From an uncultured Collinsella sp. (GTDB taxonomy: Bacteria > Actinomycetota > Coriobacteriia > Coriobacteriales > Coriobacteriaceae), in the NCBI GenBank assembly GCA_900553935.1, contig USFK01000119.1, positions 1 through 5,174 on the forward strand: a stretch of 5,174 nt of DNA, given 5' to 3'. The position numbers and the translations under genes were made by a program. Shown here piece by piece: positions 1 to 5,174 of this stretch (within the stretch, counting starts at the first letter, position 1; every line of letters begins with the position of its first letter). The notes under the pieces are model-generated. The model worked only from the letters and a program-made list of their open reading frames with translations. It had not been told where the DNA came from and searched no databases.

Positions 1-49
1 ACTATAATACTTCCAAAAATCAACATAAAGTTTTCTATTCAGAAATTTC
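1..49. other. AT-rich flank of foreign composition abutting ptsI
   Basis: This stretch has 39 A/T out of 50 bases in the first 50 positions, whereas the adjoining coding DNA is GC-rich. Read in the ptsI frame it has stop codons at 5-7 and 26-28, and its residues just before position 50 do not look like the enzyme I sequence expected there. It is too short to identify: it could be the end of an inserted mobile element, one side of a rearrangement, or an assembly or contig-end artefact. No gene, terminal repeat or target-site duplication can be recognised in it. Confidence 0.6.
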
Positions 50-1255
50 ACGATCGATAAGGCCCACGTTGCCGGTATCGTCACCGAGACTGGTGGCCGC
101 ACGTCGCACTCCGCAATCATTGCGCGCGCCCTCGAGATCCCGGCTGTCCTTTCGGTTTCCAACAGCTGCACCGCACTGCGCAACGGCATGACCGTTGTCG
201 TCGACGGTGGCAAGGGTATCGTCGAGGCCGATCCCGATGAGGAGACGCTCGCCGCTTACACTGCCAAGGCCGAGGCTTTCGCTGCCGAGAAGGCGGCTCT
301 CGAGGCCTTCCGCGGCAAGCCGTCCGTGACTGCCGACGGCATCAAGAAGATTATTGCCTGCAACATCGGCAACCCCGATGACGTGCCCAACGCGCTCGAT
401 CACGATGCCGAGGCTATCGGCCTGTTCCGTTCCGAGTTCCTGTTCATGGACTCTGCTGAGCTTCCTTCCGAGGAGGAGCAGTTCAACGCCTACCGTAAGG
501 TCGCCAGCGCGCTCAAGGGCGCTCCGGTCATCATCCGCACGCTCGATGTTGGTGGCGACAAGGAGATCCCGTACCTGCACATGGTCAAGGAAGACAACCC
601 CTTCATGGGCTTCCGCGCCGTGCGTTACTGCCTGGCCAACCCCGACCAGTACAAGGTCCAGCTCCGCGCCCTGCTGCGCGCCAGCGCCTTTGGTGACGTC
701 AAGATCATGATTCCGCTCGTCACCTGCGTCGAGGAGGTCGTGGCCGTCAAGGAGCTCGTCGAGCAGTGCAAGGCCGAGCTGAGCGAAGAGGGCCGCAAGT
801 TCAACGAGAACATCGAGGTCGGCATCATGGTCGAGACGCCTGCCGCCTCGCTGCTCGCTGATCGCCTGGCCGAGGTCGCCGACTTCTTCTCCATCGGCAC
901 CAACGACCTGATCGGCTACACCATGTGCGCCGACCGTGGCAACGACACCATCTCCAACCTGTACCAGGTGTACTATCCCGCCGTGCTCCGCTCGCTCAAG
1001 AACATCATCGAGAGCGGCGTGAAGGCCGGCATCATGGTCGGTATGTGCGGCGAGGCCGCTGCCGATCCGCTGCTTGAGCCGCTGCTGATCAGCTGGGGCC
1101 TGGAGGAGTTCTCGATGAGCGCTCCGTCCATCCTGCGCGCCCGCAAGACCATCAGCCAGTGGACCAAGGTCGAGTGCGACGAGCTCGCCGAGAAGGCGCT
1201 CGCCTGCAACACCGCCGCCGAGGTCAAGGCACTGCTCGAGTCCGCAGCTCGCTAA
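50..1255 (+). CDS. ptsI: PTS enzyme I (phosphoenolpyruvate-protein phosphotransferase), 5'-truncated
   Basis: Enzyme I is the cytoplasmic first enzyme of the PTS: it autophosphorylates on histidine with PEP and hands the phosphate to HPr. About 400 residues remain of a family length near 570. The enzyme I-like sequence begins around TIDKAHVAG at 50-76. The phosphohistidine motif GGRTSHSAIIAR has its His codon at 107-109. The PEP-binding barrel follows, with FRSEFLFMD (Arg at 428), IIRTLDVGGDKE (Arg at 536), NPFMGFRAVR, GIMVETPAA (metal-ligand Glu at 833), FFSIGTNDL (metal-ligand Asp at 905) and the catalytic Cys of GMCGEA at 1046. The C-terminus looks complete. Missing are the HPr-binding domain and the front of the phosphohistidine domain, so this piece alone could not work with HPr. 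One oddity is NDLIGY where most relatives have NDLTQY. Copy A of the kinase follows after 74 nt with no terminator between, so they are probably cotranscribed. Family identity is near certain; whether the truncation is biological is not. Confidence 0.93.
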   Translation, partial: TIDKAHVAGIVTETGGRTSHSAIIARALEIPAVLSVSNSCTALRNGMTVVVDGGKGIVEADPDEETLAAYTAKAEAFAAEKAALEAFRGKPSVTADGIKKIIACNIGNPDDVPNALDHDAEAIGLFRSEFLFMDSAELPSEEEQFNAYRKVASALKGAPVIIRTLDVGGDKEIPYLHMVKEDNPFMGFRAVRYCLANPDQYKVQLRALLRASAFGDVKIMIPLVTCVEEVVAVKELVEQCKAELSEEGRKFNENIEVGIMVETPAASLLADRLAEVADFFSIGTNDLIGYTMCADRGNDTISNLYQVYYPAVLRSLKNIIESGVKAGIMVGMCGEAAADPLLEPLLISWGLEEFSMSAPSILRARKTISQWTKVECDELAEKALACNTAAEVKALLESAAR

Positions 1256-1272
1256 TTTGGTATCAGAGGTAA

Positions 1273-1305
1273 CCGCGTGGTTGGAATGGGCCGGCCACGC
1301 GGCCC
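1273..1305 (+). promoter_or_regulatory. Two overlapping, mutually exclusive hairpins in the ptsI-kinase gap
   Basis: CCGCGTGG at 1273-1280 pairs perfectly with CCACGCGG at 1295-1302 around a 14-nt loop. GGGCCG at 1288-1293 also pairs perfectly with CGGCCC at 1300-1305 around a 6-nt loop. The two share bases 1300-1302, so only one can form at a time. No T-run follows, so neither is an intrinsic terminator, and read-through into the kinase is expected. The structure ends 10 nt before the ribosome binding site AGGGGG (1316-1321) and could tune message stability, processing or translation. The base pairing is seen directly; a regulatory role is inference. Confidence 0.45.
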
Positions 1306-1329
1306 TCACATATACAGGGGGTACTGTAA

Positions 1330-2262
1330 ATGTTCTACACGCTAACCGCTAACCCGGCTGTCGACATGACGGTTTCGAGCTCTCCGCTCGAGCCCGACGA
1401 GAACGTCCGCACCGGCTCGGCCAGCTACACGGCCAACGGCAAAGGCCTCGACGTGTCCTTCGCCTTTAAGAAGATGGGTGTCGACACCGTCGCGCTCGGC
1501 TTCTTCGCCGGCTTCACGGGCAAGTTCATCGTCGAGGAGGTCATGAACCTGGGTTGCCTGTGCCGCCCGGTCTGGACCGACGGCATCACGCGTATCAACA
1601 CCTACGTCAACGATGGCCAGCACGAGTACGGCATCCTCAACCCCGGTGCTCCTATTACGCCGCAGCACCAGGAGGAGCTCTACAACATCCTGGACACCGC
1701 GGGCGACCTTGAGTGCCTGATCGTCTCCGGCTCCGTGCCTCCCAAAGCTACGCCCGACTTCCTGGCTCAGGTCATGGAGCACGCTCAGGCCCGTGGCGCC
1801 GACGTCGTCCTGGACCTGTCCTCCGACAAGCTCAAGGAGCTCGCTCACAAGAAGCCGCTGCTCATTAAGCCGAACCATCACGAGATGAAGGCTATCTTCG
1901 GCGTGCCGGTCGACACTGATGACGAGGTCCGCGTTGCCATGAAGCTCGCTCACGAGGCCGGCGTCCAGAACGTGCTGCTCACCCGTGGTAGCCGCGGTGA
2001 CGCTTACTTCTCCAACGGCGAGGACATCTGGTATGCCAAGCGTGAGTTCAACATCAAGCTTGTCTCTTCCGTCTGCGCCGGCGACTGCACCCTCGCTGCG
2101 TTCCTGCACAAGTGGTACAGGGATCGCGACAACGTCGAGGAGGCCATGAAGCTCGCTATGGCCACCGGCGCCAACGTTGCCGAGTCCGTCGGCATCGGCG
2201 ATTTCGGTCACGTCGACGAGTACAGCAAGCGCGTTGCTGTCCGTAAGCTCGATCGCAAGTAA
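1330..2262 (+). CDS. PfkB-family hexose-phosphate kinase, 1-phosphofructokinase/tagatose-6-phosphate kinase type (copy A)
   Basis: This 310-residue cytoplasmic kinase most likely phosphorylates a PTS-derived sugar phosphate (fructose-1-phosphate or tagatose-6-phosphate) with ATP to give a bisphosphate. The start is YTLTANPAVD (residues 3-12), typical of FruK/LacC proteins. The sugar-binding signature is NGKGLDVS (36-43), followed by GFFAGFTGKFI, VSGSVPP, the LIKPN motif and the catalytic loop VCAGDC, with the expected base Asp252. The ATG is supported by AGGGGG eight nt upstream. Odd points: the usual GGKG-x-N signature reads NGKGLD, the usual GAGD reads CAGD, and the nucleotide-loop region reads TRGSRGDAY (218-226) where copy B has TLGGAGAY. 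It probably lies in an operon with ptsI and is ended by the terminator at 2290-2323. The family is secure; the substrate is not, and no fructose- or tagatose-specific EII gene is in view to settle it. The changed motifs leave altered specificity or reduced activity possible. Confidence 0.9.
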   Translation: MFYTLTANPAVDMTVSSSPLEPDENVRTGSASYTANGKGLDVSFAFKKMGVDTVALGFFAGFTGKFIVEEVMNLGCLCRPVWTDGITRINTYVNDGQHEYGILNPGAPITPQHQEELYNILDTAGDLECLIVSGSVPPKATPDFLAQVMEHAQARGADVVLDLSSDKLKELAHKKPLLIKPNHHEMKAIFGVPVDTDDEVRVAMKLAHEAGVQNVLLTRGSRGDAYFSNGEDIWYAKREFNIKLVSSVCAGDCTLAAFLHKWYRDRDNVEEAMKLAMATGANVAESVGIGDFGHVDEYSKRVAVRKLDRK

Positions 2263-2289
2263 GCGAAACGCGACATATTCGTGCGCATG

Positions 2290-2323
2290 CGGCGTCCCGG
2301 TTTTGATCGGGGCGCCGTTTTTT
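2290..2323 (+). terminator. Intrinsic terminator after kinase copy A
   Basis: CGGCGTCCCG (2290-2299) pairs with CGGGGCGCCG (2308-2317) in a 10-bp stem with one G-U pair and an 8-nt loop, followed directly by six Ts at 2318-2323. It lies 27 nt after the copy A stop codon and should end the ptsI-kinase transcript before copy B. Confidence 0.92.
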
Positions 2324-2379
2324 GTCCCACTCGAACCTCGGAGCCGCGCTTCACGCGTTCCACACCGTTCACCGAGTTG

Positions 2380-2411
2380 TTGTAGCCTTTTGCCGAAGCG
2401 TGGAATATACT
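2380..2411 (+). promoter_or_regulatory. Probable promoter of kinase copy B
   Basis: TATACT at 2406-2411 matches five of six bases of the -10 consensus and sits 34 nt before the copy B start codon. The -35 element is poor: TTGTAG at 2380-2385 leaves a 20-bp spacer, and nothing better lies at 16-18 bp. A promoter is expected here because a strong terminator lies just upstream. A weak -35 would fit an activated promoter, but that is inference. Confidence 0.45.
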
Positions 2412-2431
2412 TTCATTAACACGTTGCTTCG
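2394..2431. promoter_or_regulatory. Inverted repeat bracketing the copy B -10 region (possible operator)
   Basis: CGAAGC at 2394-2399 is the reverse complement of GCTTCG at 2426-2431. Inside it, CGTG (2399-2402) mirrors CACG (2420-2423), offset by a two-base insertion on the right. The arms flank the candidate -10 and the predicted transcription start, and the right arm ends just before the ribosome binding site. It could be a repressor site or a leader hairpin, or it could be chance: the perfect part is only 6 bp per side. Confidence 0.3.
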
Positions 2432-2434
2432 TGA

Positions 2435-2439
2435 AAGGA
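2435..2439 (+). promoter_or_regulatory. Ribosome binding site fixing the copy B start
   Basis: AAGGA ends 6 nt before ATG 2446. An in-frame GTG at 2431 would add five residues (MKGTF) but has no purine-rich site upstream, and the Shine-Dalgarno would then lie inside the gene. ATG 2446 gives a 310-residue protein starting MIYTLTANPA, matching copy A in both length and N-terminus. Confidence 0.85.
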
Positions 2440-2445
2440 ACATTC

Positions 2446-3378
2446 ATGATTTACACGCTTACTGCAAATCCCGCTATTGACTACAACATCTCCTGCGATG
2501 GCCTGTCCGCCAACACCGTCACTCGCACCCGTAACGCTGTTTACACCCCCAACGGCAAGGGTCTCAACGTCTCTTTTACGCTCGACCACTACGGCGTCGA
2601 CACCGCGATCCTGGGCTTCTTCGCCGGCTTCTCGGGCGAGTTCATCGTTAAGGGCGCCGAGGCCCTGGGCGTGCCCGTCAAGCCTGTGTGGACTGACGGC
2701 ATCACGCGTGTCAACGTCTTCCTCAACGCCGGTCCCGACACCGAGTACAACATGGTCAACGCAGGCGCCGCCATCAACGCTGCCAACGAGCAGGAGATGT
2801 TTGAGCTCATCGATTCGCTCGACGACATGACCTGCCTGGTCATTAGCGGCTCGCTGCCCCCCAACACCTCCGAGGGCTTCCTGGCCGAGGTCCTGCGTCG
2901 CGTGAAGGCTAAAGGCGCCGAGTTCGTGCTCGATATCTCGAGCCATCAGTTGGCCGACCTCATTGCTATGGAGCCGCTCCTCATTAAGCCCAACGACGAC
3001 GAGCTGCTCGACATCTTTGGCATTAAGGTGAGCGGTGGCGACGACGAGTCCGTCAAGGGCGCTATGGCCGAGCTTCATGCCAAGGGCGCCAAGAACGTGC
3101 TGCTGACCCTGGGTGGCGCTGGAGCGTACTTCTCCAACGGCGAGCACATCTGGTTTGCCAACCGTACCTTTGAGGTCAAGCTGCTGTCGACCGTCTGCGC
3201 CGGTGACTCTTCGCTGGCCGCCTTCCTGTCCGTGTGGCACGACGCCCCCGAGCGCGTCGAGGACGCCCTGCGCCTCTCGATGGCCACCGGCGCCAACGTG
3301 GTCGAGTGCCCTGGTCTGGGCGACTTTGCCAAGGTCGATGAGTATCAGAAGGGTATCGCCATTCGTCAGGTCTGCTAG
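2446..3378 (+). CDS. PfkB-family hexose-phosphate kinase, 1-phosphofructokinase/tagatose-6-phosphate kinase type (copy B)
   Basis: This second 310-residue PfkB sugar-phosphate kinase is a diverged paralogue of copy A. In the first 44 residues 25 are identical, and the whole proteins look roughly half identical by eye. The expected role is ATP-dependent phosphorylation of fructose-1-phosphate or tagatose-6-phosphate taken up by the PTS. Visible motifs are YTLTANPAID (3-12), NGKGLNVS (36-43, with the conserved Asn41 that copy A lacks), GFFAGFSGEFI, WTDGITRVN, ISGSLPPN, LLIKPND, the nucleotide-loop TLGGAGAY (221-228) and the catalytic loop VCAGDS with base Asp254. It is therefore closer to the family consensus than copy A and the better candidate for the main kinase. 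It still shares the NGKG and CAGD departures from GGKG and GAGD. The gene has its own likely promoter and terminator, so it appears monocistronic. Codon use is strongly C/G-ending, as in copy A and ptsI, suggesting high expression. The exact substrate is unproven. Confidence 0.91.
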   Translation: MIYTLTANPAIDYNISCDGLSANTVTRTRNAVYTPNGKGLNVSFTLDHYGVDTAILGFFAGFSGEFIVKGAEALGVPVKPVWTDGITRVNVFLNAGPDTEYNMVNAGAAINAANEQEMFELIDSLDDMTCLVISGSLPPNTSEGFLAEVLRRVKAKGAEFVLDISSHQLADLIAMEPLLIKPNDDELLDIFGIKVSGGDDESVKGAMAELHAKGAKNVLLTLGGAGAYFSNGEHIWFANRTFEVKLLSTVCAGDSSLAAFLSVWHDAPERVEDALRLSMATGANVVECPGLGDFAKVDEYQKGIAIRQVC

Positions 3379-3401
3379 CCGCATCGAATAACCGTAGCCG
3401 T

Positions 3402-3436
3402 ACACCCGCTTTGGATTTCCGAGGCGGGTGTTTTTT
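3402..3436 (+). terminator. Intrinsic terminator after kinase copy B
   Basis: ACACCCGC (3402-3409) pairs perfectly with GCGGGTGT (3424-3431). The stem continues inward through five more pairs, two of them G-U, to a 4-nt ATTT loop (3415-3418), giving about 13 bp. Six Ts at 3431-3436 follow. It ends the copy B transcript 24 nt after its stop codon and insulates cca. Confidence 0.95.
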
Positions 3437-3517
3437 GCGCGCTGAGTGTATGTGGCGTCTGCTGTCTCGTTTAATCGAATCGACGACGCGATTGCGTGTG
3501 CGCGCTTTCCCGTTTCT

Positions 3518-3526
3518 TGTTAGACT
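3518..3526 (+). promoter_or_regulatory. Possible extended -10 promoter for cca
   Basis: TGTTAGACT fits the extended -10 form TG-n-TAnnnT and lies 47 nt before the cca start codon. No good -35 stands at the right distance: TTGCGT at 3492-3497 is 23 bp away. The gap between the copy B terminator and cca (3437-3573) must hold a promoter if cca is transcribed separately, and this is the best candidate I see in it. Confidence 0.35.
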
Positions 3527-3559
3527 TCTTGAGAACCATCGATCAACGCTCGCAAGTGC

Positions 3560-3565
3560 AGGAGG
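3560..3565 (+). promoter_or_regulatory. Consensus ribosome binding site fixing the cca start
   Basis: AGGAGG lies 8 nt before ATG 3574. The reading frame stays open back to an ATG at 3496, which would add 26 residues, but the perfect site would then lie inside the gene and the added residues resemble no CCA-enzyme N-terminus. ATG 3574 is therefore preferred. Confidence 0.88.
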
Positions 3566-3573
3566 CCATAGGC

Positions 3574-4968
3574 ATGTGCAATGTTTCGCTCAACGGTACG
3601 CAGCCGACCGATGCCTCCATCCGTGTCCTGCGTGCGCTTGAGGCAGCCGGTCTTGAGGCTTGGTACGTAGGCGGTTGGGTCCGTGATGCCCTGATGTGGC
3701 GCCCCAGCCACGATGTTGACATGTGCTGCAGCGGCCTGTGGCAGGAGTCCAAAGCGGCGCTCGAGGCGGCTGATATTGCCGTGGTTGAGTCTGGCATCAA
3801 ATTTGGCGGCATCACGGCTATTTGCGATGGCGAGCGTATTGAGGTCACCACGTACCGCCTGGATGGTTTTTATACCGACGGTCGTCATCCCCAGAGCGTG
3901 GAGCGTGCGGCGTCGCTTGAGGACGATCTGGCGCGTCGTGACTTTACCGTTAACGCTATGGCCTGGCATCCCGAGCGCGGTCTTGTCGACCGCTACGATG
4001 GCCAGGGCGACCTGAAGCTTAAGCTCATCCGCGCTGTTGGAGATCCCAAGCGTCGTTTTAACGAGGACGCGCTTCGCATGCTGCGCGCGGTGCGTTTTGC
4101 CTGCCGTCTGGATTTTATGATCGAGCCTAGGACCAAACAGGCACTTGCCGAGTGCGCGCCGCTGCTCGATGCTGTGGCGCGCGAGCGCGTGGGCATTGAG
4201 CTCGAGGGCATCCTTTCGACGGGCCACGGGGGAGACGCGATGCTGCGCTACCCTGAGCTTGTTTGCGCCGCCGTGCCCGAGCTCGCGTCCGCTCGCGGGT
4301 TTGATCAGCGCAGTGTCTATCATGCGTTTAACGTCTACGAGCATATCGCCCGCGTGCTGACGGTGGCAGGGGAGCTGGCGCTGTGCGACGGCGTCGCGCC
4401 CTCGTCGAGCCTTATGTGGGCGGCGTTTTTGCACGACGTTTCCAAACCCGAGTGCTTTACGGTCGACCATGCGGGCAGCGGACACTTCTACGGTCATCCC
4501 GAGCTCGGCGCCAAGAAGGCGCGTGTCATCATGGATCGCCTGGCGCTCTCGCACGATTTGGTGCGCGATGTGTGCCTGCTGATCAAATACCATGACAAGC
4601 CGCTGCGCCCCGAGCGCTCCTGCCTGCTCAATATGATGCGCGCGCTTTCGGGCGAGGGTGTCGATACGCCGCGTCTGATGGACGAACTCATGGACCTTAA
4701 GCGTGCCGACACGCTCGGCAAGGCGCCCTCGTGCTTCTATTACGTCGAGACGATCGAGGAGATGCGTACGCTCGCCCACGATCTACTGCAGGCGGGGGAG
4801 CCTTATACGCTCAAGATGCTTGCCATCAACGGCGGCGACCTGATTCGCGCCGGCGTCAAGCCGGGGCCGGAGCTGGGACAGCTTCTCAACGCCGCCCTCG
4901 ATGCCGTGATCGAGGACAACATCCCCAACACCCGTGAAGCCCTCCTGACTCATCTCCACCTAGGGTAG
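3574..4968 (+). CDS. cca: tRNA nucleotidyltransferase (CCA-adding enzyme), HD-domain type
   Basis: This 464-residue enzyme builds or repairs the 3'-terminal CCA of tRNAs from CTP and ATP in the cytoplasm without a nucleic-acid template. The class II (poly(A) polymerase-like) head shows YVGGWVRDAL (31-40) and the catalytic DVD (Asp47, Asp49), with a likely third carboxylate at Glu90 in IEVTTYR. Then come RRDFTVNAMA (121-130) and the nucleotide-selecting EDALR (164-168) followed by RAVRFA (171-176). The C-terminal half carries an HD phosphohydrolase domain: YHAFNVYEH (249-257), FLHD with His287-Asp288, and YGHPELGAKKA with His308. All expected motifs are intact and the length is normal for bacterial HD-type CCA enzymes. 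CC-adding and A-adding variants share these motifs, so strict CCA activity is inferred, although EDALR fits it. Codon use is less C-biased than in the sugar genes, suggesting modest expression. A tRNA-Glu gene follows 152 nt downstream. Confidence 0.95.
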   Translation: MCNVSLNGTQPTDASIRVLRALEAAGLEAWYVGGWVRDALMWRPSHDVDMCCSGLWQESKAALEAADIAVVESGIKFGGITAICDGERIEVTTYRLDGFYTDGRHPQSVERAASLEDDLARRDFTVNAMAWHPERGLVDRYDGQGDLKLKLIRAVGDPKRRFNEDALRMLRAVRFACRLDFMIEPRTKQALAECAPLLDAVARERVGIELEGILSTGHGGDAMLRYPELVCAAVPELASARGFDQRSVYHAFNVYEHIARVLTVAGELALCDGVAPSSSLMWAAFLHDVSKPECFTVDHAGSGHFYGHPELGAKKARVIMDRLALSHDLVRDVCLLIKYHDKPLRPERSCLLNMMRALSGEGVDTPRLMDELMDLKRADTLGKAPSCFYYVETIEEMRTLAHDLLQAGEPYTLKMLAINGGDLIRAGVKPGPELGQLLNAALDAVIEDNIPNTREALLTHLHLG

Positions 4969-5030
4969 CAAAAATAGCCCCGTCCCAAATTAGCTACCTT
5001 GTTGACCTGCGCGTTCCATAACCTCGCGAC

Positions 5031-5057
5031 AAAATTTCGGCAATTTGGAATTTCTTC
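5031..5057 (+). promoter_or_regulatory. A/T-tract stretch upstream of the tRNA promoter, UP-element-like
   Basis: AATTT occurs three times, at 5033-5037, 5042-5046 and 5049-5053, directly upstream of the candidate -35 of the tRNA gene and within an otherwise GC-rich region. Stable-RNA promoters often carry such A/T tracts as contacts for the RNA polymerase alpha subunit. The repeat is seen; the role is inferred. In the rest of the gap after cca (4969-5030) I find no clear hairpin-plus-T-run terminator. Confidence 0.35.
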
Positions 5058-5086
5058 TTGCGCTTGCGTTTTTTGTCCCGTAATAT
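5058..5086 (+). promoter_or_regulatory. Probable promoter of the tRNA-Glu gene
   Basis: TTGCGC (5058-5063) and TAATAT (5081-5086) are separated by exactly 17 bp, placing transcription start near 5093, about 28 nt before the tRNA. The hexamers match the sigma-70-type consensus only partly (three and four of six), but spacing, position and the A/T tracts upstream support the call. A T6 run at 5069-5074 lies in the spacer and has no strong hairpin before it. Confidence 0.5.
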
Positions 5087-5120
5087 ATCTCTTTGCAGCA
5101 CGGCAGTGCAGATGTCATGT

Positions 5121-5174
5121 GGCCCGTTCGTCTAGCGGTTTAGGACGCCGCCCTCTCAAGGCGGAGATCACCAG
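5121..5174 (+). tRNA. tRNA-Glu (anticodon CUC), 3' end beyond the window
   Basis: The 5' acceptor strand GGCCCGT (5121-5127) and TC linker are followed by the D arm: GTCT pairs with GGAC (including a T-G pair) around AGCGGTTTA. The anticodon arm CCGCC-CTCTCAA-GGCGG is a perfect 5-bp stem with a 7-nt loop, placing CTC at the anticodon, which reads GAG (Glu). The window stops at what should be the first strand of the T stem (ACCAG), so the T loop, the 3' acceptor strand and any encoded CCA cannot be seen. GAG is by far the commoner glutamate codon in the neighbouring genes, matching this tRNA. The opening resembles bacterial glutamate tRNAs closely. Confidence 0.93.

Noticed and set aside
3..8. 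TATAAT, a perfect -10 match in the AT-rich edge
   Set aside because: Any A/T-rich stretch easily yields this by chance, no -35 can be seen because the window begins there, and no start codon with a ribosome binding site follows for the truncated ptsI.
35..1309. 424-codon open frame on the minus strand across ptsI
   Set aside because: It is a shadow of ptsI created by strong C/G third-position bias; its translation shows no recognisable domain, while the plus strand carries unmistakable enzyme I motifs.
1342..2211. 289-codon minus-strand frame across kinase copy A
   Set aside because: Codon-bias shadow of the kinase with no domain-like sequence. A similar shadow lies opposite copy B at 2416-3405, as expected for GC-rich genes.
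2431..2445. GTG start for copy B, giving 315 residues
   Set aside because: It has no ribosome binding site, and it would place the real Shine-Dalgarno inside the gene; ATG 2446 gives the same length and N-terminus as copy A.
3496..3573. N-terminal extension of cca from ATG 3496
   Set aside because: The perfect AGGAGG at 3560-3565 points to ATG 3574, and the extra 26 residues look like translated leader.
3520..4779. 419-codon minus-strand frame across cca
   Set aside because: It lies opposite a gene with a full set of CCA-enzyme and HD motifs and shows no independent signal.
4962..5000. GGTAGC/GCTACC inverted repeat around the cca stop as a terminator
   Set aside because: The arms are only 6 bp, the loop is over 20 nt, and there is no T-run after it.
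4985..5048. CCAAATT/AATTTGG inverted repeat after cca
   Set aside because: Seven-base arms about 50 nt apart in an A/T-rich gap are not distinguishable from chance.

Overview
The window reads as chromosomal DNA of a high-GC, saccharolytic Gram-positive bacterium. The strong C/G third-position bias, the AGGAGG-type ribosome binding sites, the compact hairpin-plus-T6 terminators and the style of the enzyme I and PfkB proteins best fit a gut actinobacterium of the Coriobacteriia, such as Collinsella. That placement is inferred from protein and codon character; no database search was run.

Layout, all genes on the + strand. (1) Positions 1-49 are about 78% A+T and join abruptly to coding sequence near position 50. 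(2) 50-1255 is the C-terminal two thirds of ptsI, enzyme I of the phosphoenolpyruvate:sugar phosphotransferase system (PTS). It starts just before the phosphorylated histidine and lacks most of its N-terminal part. (3) After a 74-nt gap holding two competing hairpins comes 1330-2262, a 310-residue PfkB kinase of the 1-phosphofructokinase/tagatose-6-phosphate kinase type (copy A), closed by an intrinsic terminator. (4) 2446-3378 is a second kinase of the same family and exactly the same length (copy B). It has its own likely promoter, an inverted repeat across the -10 region and its own strong terminator. (5) 3574-4968 is cca, an HD-domain tRNA nucleotidyltransferase. (6) 5121-5174 is the first 54 nt of a tRNA-Glu (anticodon CUC), cut by the window edge and preceded by a plausible tRNA-type promoter.

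How the genes relate: enzyme I takes phosphate from PEP and passes it to HPr, which drives PTS sugar uptake. PfkB sugar-phosphate kinases act directly downstream of PTS uptake, turning fructose-1-phosphate or tagatose-6-phosphate into a bisphosphate for glycolysis. ptsI and copy A therefore look like one transcription unit for sugar entry. Copy B is set up for independent expression. cca and the tRNA gene form a tRNA-maturation neighbourhood separate from the sugar genes. The sugar genes carry the codon bias of highly expressed genes; cca shows it less.

I see no CRISPR array, recognisable insertion sequence, phage gene or toxin-antitoxin pair, and no clearly new system. The points most worth a second look are the ptsI/AT-rich junction at about position 50 and the kinase pair, both of which depart from the PfkB consensus at the same two motifs, with further changes in copy A.
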